DNA of 64,000 bases from Mucor racemosus (Eukaryota > Mucoromycota > Mucoromycetes > Mucorales > Mucoraceae): assembly GCA_027405735.1 (NCBI GenBank), contig JAPEHQ010000022.1, positions 744,001 through 808,000 on the forward strand, given 5' to 3'. The position numbers and the translations under genes are program-made. Below the pieces are notes generated by a model, which was given only the letters and a program-made list of their open reading frames with translations, did no database searches and was not told the DNA's origin. Position 1 is the first letter of the stretch; each line of letters opens with the position of its first letter. Positions 56,976-64,000 of the stretch are shown here, one piece after another.

Positions 56976-57869
56976 CGGCCAAACTATGATGCTTCCCATG
57001 ATGGGCATAATGATCTGCACAGATGGACAAAATAAAATTCTTTGTGCAGATAACGCAGCCTAGACAAGCAGAGCAATGAGACCAAGGTTTTTTAGTCAAT
57101 TTATTAAAGTATATCAATCATAACATAATTAATAACAAAGGTAATTTGAATGGTTTAAAGCAGATGTGAGTTACTCTGATTCAACAGAATTGCCTTATTG
57201 ACAAGATATATCAATTTGAAATTTGGGGTTTGAAAGAGTTTTGCCCATGTCCTTCTTTCGGAGGCCATATGGAAACAACGACAACAACCTGTTTGGTAAC
57301 ACTAAAAGTATTTATGCCTTTGTAAATTTCTGTTTGTACCACACAAAATCTTTTTTCTTCTCTACTCTTTCCTCGGCTCTTTTATTTACGTTTAAAACTA
57401 CAACACAGAGACTAATATTTTTTATAAACTGAAATCAAGTAACAGGTGCAAGTACATGCTTTTCCTATTGTTTATTTGGAAATGAATTATTAACTGTTAA
57501 TATTAGGGCGCGTTATAATATCTTTCTCGAACAAAAAAGCATCCAGGACTTAATCATTTTGTTCCATTATCTATGTTATAATCAATGCTTTTTTGGTCTA
57601 AATTCGGTATCTACCTGGAGAAAAACTGATGATTATAAAAGTATGTATAGCATTATTGACTTGATTTGAATGAATGAATAAACTCATGTTAGTCTATTTA
57701 GTTTCTAAAAAGCATTTATTTCTATTTAGTGGCCAACAGCTAAAAAAAGGAAAACAAGAAGATGTTGTCTTGCATATCACTACCAACTATCAAAGGTATG
57801 TACACCATAATTATTACTAATTAGCTTGTTATTAATAATTGATTTTACTAATAAATCAATTTTTATAGA
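56976..57869. other. Intergenic DNA
   Basis: No gene recognised; short ORFs (56866-57117 -, 57223-57432 +) have no recognisable product. Confidence 0.4.
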
Positions 57870-57894
57870 TCAAAAGTAAGTTTGTTCTGGTAAA

Positions 57895-58730
57895 GCTTTG
57901 AATAAATTGGCTTGGGACTGCAGTAAATAACGAAGTTGTTTACTAAAATAAAAACAATATAAAAATAAAAGCAGTAGAAATACAATTATAATAATCAGCT
58001 AAAGTTTTTGTTACAAAAGATTTCTCAAGATTTAAAATAATTGAAAAAATATGAGGGTATTTATAGTAATTTGGAGAACTTGGATACCATCAGACTTGAA
58101 TGGATGTATATTTAGTAATCTTCCAGTTTTGAGTACATTGTTATTGATTTAATATTTTAAGGGGTAAATCATGTAGAGTATTGACCATAAGGGATTGATG
58201 TCAAGTGTGACAATATCGACCTTTTGGAAAATGGTTGTTTTGTTTATTACTGTTATATTTATTTTATGTAACCTTGATTTTTAAGGGATAGTTTTTATAT
58301 GCTTGAATCTTATTTATATTGATAATGCAACTTCAATATAGATGAGCAGTTGACTAAATTGATATTTTTGTTTATTATTATTGTTGATTTGGATAGAATC
58401 CTGTTTTGATATATATGTCATTTGTGTAATTGATTGCACCATGATCAAGGGTGCTATAATCTACACGACATGTATGGTTCAAAAGGTATTTCATATTTTT
58501 TAGCATGCGTTTGTTATTGTGTTCAATTGAAGCGTTTGTTTGTTATTGTTGTTCACATTTCAAGTGGCATCATATTTTATGAGCGACACTTGGAATTCAG
58601 GTCATTTTATTATTATCAAGTGTTTTTAGTATGTAATTCTACTGCAGGGACAAAGAGGAGGGTAAAAAGGTGGTAATAATAGGTCACAGTGATGGCCATA
58701 TTATGTTTATGATATTGGAGAGGTAAGACT
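57895..58730 (+). pseudogene. Fragment of dynein intermediate chain, interrupted
   Basis: Plus-strand reading: SGKALNKLAWD up to 57918, then a mobile insertion, then DKEEGKKVVIIG.., and YDIGE with a GTAAG donor at about 58718. Fourth dynein-tail fragment in the window. Confidence 0.6.
57914..58651. mobile_element. 728-bp non-autonomous TIR element
   Basis: The body 57919-58646 begins TGCAGTA and ends TACTGCA (7-bp terminal inverted repeats) and is flanked by the 5-bp direct repeat GGGAC (57914-57918, 58647-58651). Removing it restores the WD(K)..KK reading seen in the other dynein fragments, so the boundaries are well supported. It has no transposase; the ORF 58434-58676 crosses its right end. 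Superfamily not assigned. Confidence 0.7.
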
Positions 58731-59605
58731 AACACTCAATGTAAATCACCTCTAGCGCATTAATTATAAAGTAAGACTATATTATCATCAAATAAACTAC
58801 CATACAATAATATTAACATTTATAAAGATTCACAGGATTAAGCTTGAAGCTTGAATCAAGTGGGTACAGCATCGTAAATTTTTGAAAAAGTTTTCAAGTA
58901 TTATAAAATCTCTTATTTTTAAGACTTACAAGGCTTATAAGCGGAATATTAATTTCGAAAATTATTCTTGTCCAGATCATCAATTTTGACATTTTTTAAA
59001 TTTTTTTTTCTGTTTTTGCAAATTTAGAGTTAATTATACTACCAATTATGAAAACAAAAAATATACAGATATGCAGAATTTAACGCTCTATTTGCTCAAT
59101 AAAAAATAACAAACATTTTTGTTGTAAAATATTACATAAAAATCCTTTAATCAAAAAACCGTTTTTGGGACAAAACTACAAATTTTCATTACTTAACATT
59201 CAATATTAAGCTTTTATAAAATGTGTATTAGTTATGGCTACAATTTTCTCTCACATTGTAGTATATTTAAACGTTGATTTTGGTATCAAAATTTGATTTT
59301 TCTGATTTTTGATCAAAATCATGAGTGTTGGTAAGGATCAAATGAGCCCCGAAAATGTCCGCTACAAAAACTGAATTTTCAGACCGTACATGGTTAAGTA
59401 TAAGAAAAGTTTAAAAAAAAAACGCATATTTATTTAAAACTTAGATATATACCATTGTATAAGAGACTTAGCCATTCAATCTTGCTATGTTCAATCACGG
59501 CGTTGCTCTACGGACTCGCTTTTGCAATTTTTTAATAAATGTATGATACTGTATGACACATGGTTTTTTTGGTAGAAAATGCATGTTTCCATGATAACAG
59601 ATAGT

Positions 59606-60293
59606 TGTAATGGCAGGCACTTCTACGTTGGTCCACAGAGTTTCAAAGGGTTTAATCTTCTTCACTTGCTGTGGAAATGGAGAAATGAAAATTTATACTC
59701 GTTTAAACTATTTTATATGGCTTGTTTCAGATATTCTTTGAAAGTTTTTATAAAACCAAATAATGGTTTGAAATTGAATTTTGAAGTTGCATTTAGTGCA
59801 CAGTAGATGTATGAAGAACATGTTTTGATTTTATTAGCTAACGGCTGTTTTTGGAGGATTTTTGGACACGTTTTTGAAAAAAAAGTCTTTTCTTCTGCTT
59901 GAAAGAAATTTAGTAACCGGAAAAATGCTTGATGAAATCAATGAATACTAATCCAAATGGGCTGTAAATTTCAAAATATATATTACAGCTGTAACAGTAT
60001 CCAAAGATATAATTTTAGCATCCCATTGATTTGTTGGTTAAATCGTAGGAATCAAGTGCTCACTTTTTCCTAATAGATTTTGCAGCTCAGCGGATCATTT
60101 AAACCTAGAAATACAGTACCGTTAAATCAGCCAAAATCAGTATATCTGACAATGACAACTGCCGAAATTAATAAGTAAACGTCCTATTTATTCATAATTA
60201 AAGCTGTAATTCAATGCGTTTTATACTTATTTTTCCAAAAAAAGAAAAAAAAAAAAGCTTTCAAATATTGATTTATATAATTGTGGGCAGATA
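59606..60293. other. Intergenic DNA
   Basis: No gene recognised. Confidence 0.4.
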
Positions 60294-60507
60294 AATAGCT
60301 AATTTTGAAGCCAATTCCATTTCTAACTCATATTGAAATGTAACTCTTATAAAGAGTCTTTTAAACCAAGACCTAGAAGCTCTTGGTTCTTTCTTTTACC
60401 ATTAGTTTTTCTAGTAATAAAGGCTACGTTCTCCATGATAAATGTTACTAGTCTTTATTATTATTATTCTTTCTATAAATAAGACTGTATGTATCCATAA
60501 ACTCTCA
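60294..60507 (-). repeat. LTR-like short repeat, copy 3 (inverted)
   Basis: Matches 29190-29400 in inverted orientation over about 210 bp, including the paired CCAAGACCTAGAAGCTC..TTGGTTC hairpin and CTACGTTCTCC core. Confidence 0.6.
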
Positions 60508-60723
60508 CAGTGTTTCTTTCATTACGAAGACACACAGTTTTGGTTCAAAGTGTTTACGAAAGTAATTAATTTATCTGTCCTGCATCATCCAAATGTTCGT
60601 ATTCAGTTAGAGCATAATTAACCAATGTCTTTCTTTTGCTCCTTTTTTTCCGTCCACCAAATTTTTCGATTTAACATCTAAAATGCATTCATCCAATACA
60701 GATATTGTTAATTTAAGACCTAG

Positions 60724-61157
60724 ATGGTCGATTTGACCAGTAAAATAGCCAAGAGAAAATACGAAGCTATTAGCACTGACGAAGGAAGCGGTACTGGTGA
60801 GGGAAGCAGCATTGGGAATATCACTCCTGATCAAAAGTTGAATGCTTTAAATCAAGAGATGAATAGAAGATTAATATACAAGGTCAAAAAATGTATAAGA
60901 ATAAAAATGATTTAGATGCCTTAAAGAGCACCTGCTTAGCACTTGAACAATTGGAGAGAGGCACTGTCAGTAATGCTGAGATTGCTGCAGGATTACCCAC
61001 TTGTACAATTACAAACTTTATAAAAAACCAAAGCAAACCAAATATTCAGCATTGGGTAGAATATGTAAAACCTTCTTGGATTAAGAGTAATGAGCCTTCG
61101 TCAGCTAGTGATCTTCAAAGAAATAATGACACTTATAATTTAATACAAGCTCAATGA
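60724..61157 (+). pseudogene. Fanzor-like N-terminal relic, copy C
   Basis: Two frames, MVDLTSKIAKRKYEAISTDE.. (60724-about 60890) and NKNDLDALKSTCLALEQLER.. (60891-61157), correspond to the N-terminal region of copy B: LEQLERGTVSNAEIAAG against LKQLPRGVVSSAEQSID, and NIQHWVEYVKPSW against SIEHWKDYVKENF. A frame change near 60888 (at an A6 run) and the loss of everything after this region (no RuvC, no zinc ribbon; the ORF at 61223-61531 shows no clear match) make it a relic. It ends about 460 bp before the first confident CTF4/MCL1 codon. Confidence 0.65.
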
Positions 61158-61619
61158 AAATATCAAACTTAGTAGAACCAAACTGTCAAACTTGAAACGG
61201 CATTTTTGCGGTAAAGCAAAAGTTGATAGGCCTACATAGACCTACCATACATAGGCTTACAAAACTTAAAGTTGCTCTTCACGGATTGGCCTACAAAAAT
61301 TTGGAACAAGATGAATTTTTGGTACCATACAAGCCCATCTCGATCAATAAAAATGTTTGCTGCCAAGCAAAATGTTATACTGATCAACCAAGTATTGCTC
61401 TAATAAAAAAAAAAAAAAAAAAAAAATTGGATTTTCAAACACGAAACACTGTAAAAGAATTTTTCCAAAAAAAAAAAAAAAAAAATGGAAAATGTCTGAA
61501 ATTAAAAATGATTACGTTTGAAAAATTCTAGGAGGACTGAAAATCTTTTGAAAAGGTCCAAAAACTAAGTAAAAATACTGTGTCTCTTCTCCTTCGATTC
61601 ACAACAGTTGATAATGGAG
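61158..61619. other. Region between Fanzor relic C and the CTF4/MCL1 gene
   Basis: Contains two poly-A runs (61408-61427, 61469-61486) and should hold the CTF4/MCL1 promoter and 5' end. An 102-codon ORF (61223-61531) has no recognisable product. Confidence 0.4.
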
Positions 61620-64000
61620 GATCTCAAAGTAATTTATGGTTTTCCTGACGGAAAAACTGTTGTTGCGTATAAACCTGACGGAGTGTATGCCTAAGTTGTT
61701 AATGTATCGAGACTCAATTTACTAATATAAACCAAAATTAATAGGGCAGCTATTGTTGGTGGCGCTGAGGGTTCAGGCCTCAAAGTATACGATACAGATG
61801 CAATTGACGAAGAGTATGTGCACCAAGAAATTACAGAACATATTGAAAATGTTACTTGTGTAGCAACCAATGTAAGTTTTCTTTTCATCTCAGTTGCCAT
61901 GGAAACGAACCAAGTAATCTTATTTTGTAGGAAAATGGAACTTTCGCTTCTGGTGGAACTGACGGTATGGTAAACCTTTATACCAAAGGAAATAAGTTTG
62001 ATAGGATCCTAGTTAGAAGCACTACACCAGTGCGAGATATTAGCTTCCATCCTAATGGATCCAAGCTTGCTATTGCTTCAGAGTGAGTGGATTTCTTTTT
62101 GTATATTTATCTGTATATTAACATGAGTTCTTTGCTAGTGAGAATGAAATTCGTATCGTGTTATGTGCTGACAACTCTAAAATCGTTCGACTTGAGGGAC
62201 ACAAACATATTATGAAATCAGTGGACTACGATTGCTTTGGTAATCATATTATTTCATCTGATGTTCAGGGCAATATTCGTATTTGGAATGTATCTCCTGA
62301 AGAACCAGTACCCAAATGTGTTAAAGTGTTGACAGATTACAGTTACCAAACAGATGTGGATTCTATTTTACAAACAACAGTAAGATGGAGCCCCGATGGC
62401 AGTTGTTTTGCATTTCCTGGTACAAAAAGTGATATCCGTATATTTAAATCAGATATTTGGACACCTTATTACGCATTAGAAGAGCAACATTCAGCCAATG
62501 TCATCACATTAGCTTGGTCTCCTAATGGCTACTATTTAGCAAGCTCTGCCGAGGACAATACATTTGTTGTTTGGGACACAAAGACCAAGGCAAAAGTTCA
62601 TATCGAGATTACATCAGCACAAATTACAGGCATTGCATGGCATCCAACTGAAAATGAGATATTTTTAACCGATGTTCATGGATCTCTCAGAGTTTGGAAA
62701 GACGTTATTCCTACTGATGACAGCAATTATCCACACCCAGCCCTCATGCGTAAAAAGCCTTCCTCTGGTGTTTCCGCTTCTCAGCAAGTATTCAAAGTCG
62801 AAAAGAATATTAGTAGTAGTGTCCCACCACTTAGTTCAAGTCTTTTTGCTGACGAGGCCGAAGACGATGATGAAGGAGATGATGTTGATATGATGGATGA
62901 ACTTGGCGAAGAAGTTGAAGATGAAGAATTGGGTGAGAATGATATGGGTGATTTTGTAATTGACGATGATGGTGCTGGTTATGTGGAAACCCCCGAACAA
63001 GCGAATGAAAGAAAGCAACAATCAAGATTGAACATGTCAAATGGTGGTGTTGGTAGTGGCGGTGGATCAGGAGTAGCTAATTCTGTGTTAGTTCAACGCC
63101 AACGTAAAATAGAATCAGCTTTTAATCCCCCTACTTCATTTCAACCTGGAGAAACACCTTATCATAAACCTGAAGCTGATAGCACATTTGCGCCTAAACA
63201 AGGTGAAAGGCGTTATATGGCATATAATTTGGTTGGTGCTATTTCTACGATTTATGAAGAGGGACATTCTATCATCAATGTTGAATTCCACGATCAATCA
63301 GAATATCGCAATTTCCATTTTACTGATGTACTGAATTTCACAATGGGAGCAATTAGTTCGGCAGGCACAATTTATGCAGTAGAAGGTAAAGAAGCTGTGA
63401 AAAAAGTCAAGCGTAGAGGGTCCAATGGAGATGATTTGGGTGATTCAGATGATTCAGATAATGACGAAGAAGAAGCTACACAAATCAATTCAACATTATA
63501 CTTTAGACCTAACAACTCTGGGTCCGAGAAAGACTGGACACATCATATGTTACCAGGAGAAGATGTTGTTAGCATAGCCATTAATCGTATTTCTGTTATT
63601 GCAACTACTTCATTGGGCTATGTGCGTATATTCTCTATTTCTGGTGTACAAAGATACGTTTTCTCGTTGGAAAATGTTGTGTCTGTAACAGCAATGACAG
63701 ATCTCGCGTTGATTGTATATTCCAATGGACCAGCATTTGGACAACAACAAAATTTAGATTTTATGCTTTTGAATACAGAGACAAATGAAGTATTGCAAAA
63801 AGACAAGATTCAATTAACAACAGATAGTGAATTGAATTGGATTGGATTTTCAGAAACAAATCAAGCTGTTACATTTGATTCTGCTGGTGTTTTACGTTTA
63901 CTATATCATCAACGTCGTCCATTCCAAGGTCGTTGGATTCCTGTATTTGACAGTAAATCATATGCTTCAGCAAATGAAAGAACTGAAAAATACTGGCCAG
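61620..64000 (+). CDS. MCL1: CTF4/MCL1/WDHD1 (AND-1) replisome adaptor, N-terminal 2/3; 3' end outside window
   Basis: Exons read as ..-61684, 61745-61871, 61931-62082, 62139-64000 (open at the window edge), all in phase. A WD40 propeller (FASGGTDGMVNLYTKG, VRDISFHPNGSKLAIASDEN, TVRWSPDGSCFAFPGTKSD, NVITLAWSPNGYYLASS) is followed by an acidic linker and then the SepB/Mcl1 middle propeller (RYMAYNLVGAI, INVEFHDQSEYRNFHF). This protein trimerises and links the CMG helicase to DNA polymerase alpha at replication forks and supports sister-chromatid cohesion. The first codons are unresolved: the conserved start DLKVIYGFPDGKTVVAYKPD has no ATG in its frame back to at least 61563, so a short upstream exon is likely. 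A Fanzor relic lies just upstream. Confidence 0.9.

Larger units (their letters stand above)
57870..59605 (-). repeat. R2 repeat, copy 4, split by a 728-bp insertion
   Basis: Same orientation as the left arm. It starts with the dynein-derived reading SGKALNKLAWD on plus, is interrupted at 57919-58646, resumes with GDKEEGKKVV and YDIGE before GTAAG, and continues parallel to 19100-19970 up to GATAACAGATA (about 59605). More diverged than the two arms are from each other. Confidence 0.75.

Noticed and set aside
60607..60834. Minus-strand ORF containing LDECILDVK, reminiscent of the VEECIIDQKV segment of the Fanzor protein
   Set aside because: The resemblance is a few residues, the frame is opposite to relic C, and no flanking Fanzor sequence continues it.

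Overview
The window looks like a stretch of nuclear DNA from an early-diverging fungus, most likely Mucoromycotina (Mucorales-like). This is inference, based on AT-rich DNA, short introns (mostly 50-110 nt, GT...AG), long homopolymer runs, eukaryotic gene families rarely found together in Dikarya (WRAP73, a BCL7-domain protein), and a heavy load of DIRS, LINE and Fanzor-like sequences.

Housekeeping genes. Left flank: 3' end of a Rho GEF with PH and CNH domains (+, 1-1624), a G-protein alpha subunit with eight exons including a 6-nt microexon (-, 9266-10836), a Sel1-repeat protein (-, 11098-12121) and an IML2/TTC39-type TPR protein (+, 13636-16328). Middle: a peroxisomal SCP2-type thiolase (-, 32269-33715). 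A compact gene block at 39.4-49.4 kb, all on +, holds a small acidic protein with a Gdown1-like motif, a BCL7-family protein, WRAP73, a RING-H2 protein and alanine aminotransferase. The right edge holds a CTF4/MCL1/WDHD1 replication protein that runs off the window (61.6-64.0 kb).

Mobile and repeated DNA fills most of the rest. (1) A Fanzor-like (eukaryotic TnpB-family, putative RNA-guided nuclease) gene, 34294-38290 (-), appears intact. Two relics of the same family lie at 3.1-5.0 kb (-) and 60.7-61.2 kb (+). (2) A textbook DIRS-type tyrosine-recombinase retrotransposon, 51151-55640, has 115-bp inverted terminal repeats identical to each other, an internal complementary region and three ORFs. 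It sits inside one copy of a 1.4-1.6 kb non-coding repeat (called R1 here, four copies). An older DIRS relic lies at 23.0-23.9 kb. (3) A 5'-truncated LINE (26.4-28.7 kb) is inserted at the 5' end of a tRNA-Ile(AAT) gene, with an 18-bp target duplication. A putative solo LTR ends 11 nt from the original tRNA start. (4) A large inverted repeat at 18965-22407 (arms about 1.3 kb) plus two related copies carry fragments of the last exons of a dynein intermediate chain gene (R2). (5) Smaller families: R3 (about 500 bp), an LTR-like repeat of about 215 bp, a SINE-like insertion with a 12-bp target duplication, and a 728-bp TIR element.

The strongest lead for a system worth following is the Fanzor family: one full-length multi-exon copy, two relics, a UUCG hairpin overlapping its stop codon next to a consensus splice donor, and a 35-bp sequence shared upstream of two copies. 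All splice sites were read by eye from reading frame, GT/AG positions and family similarity. No search was run.
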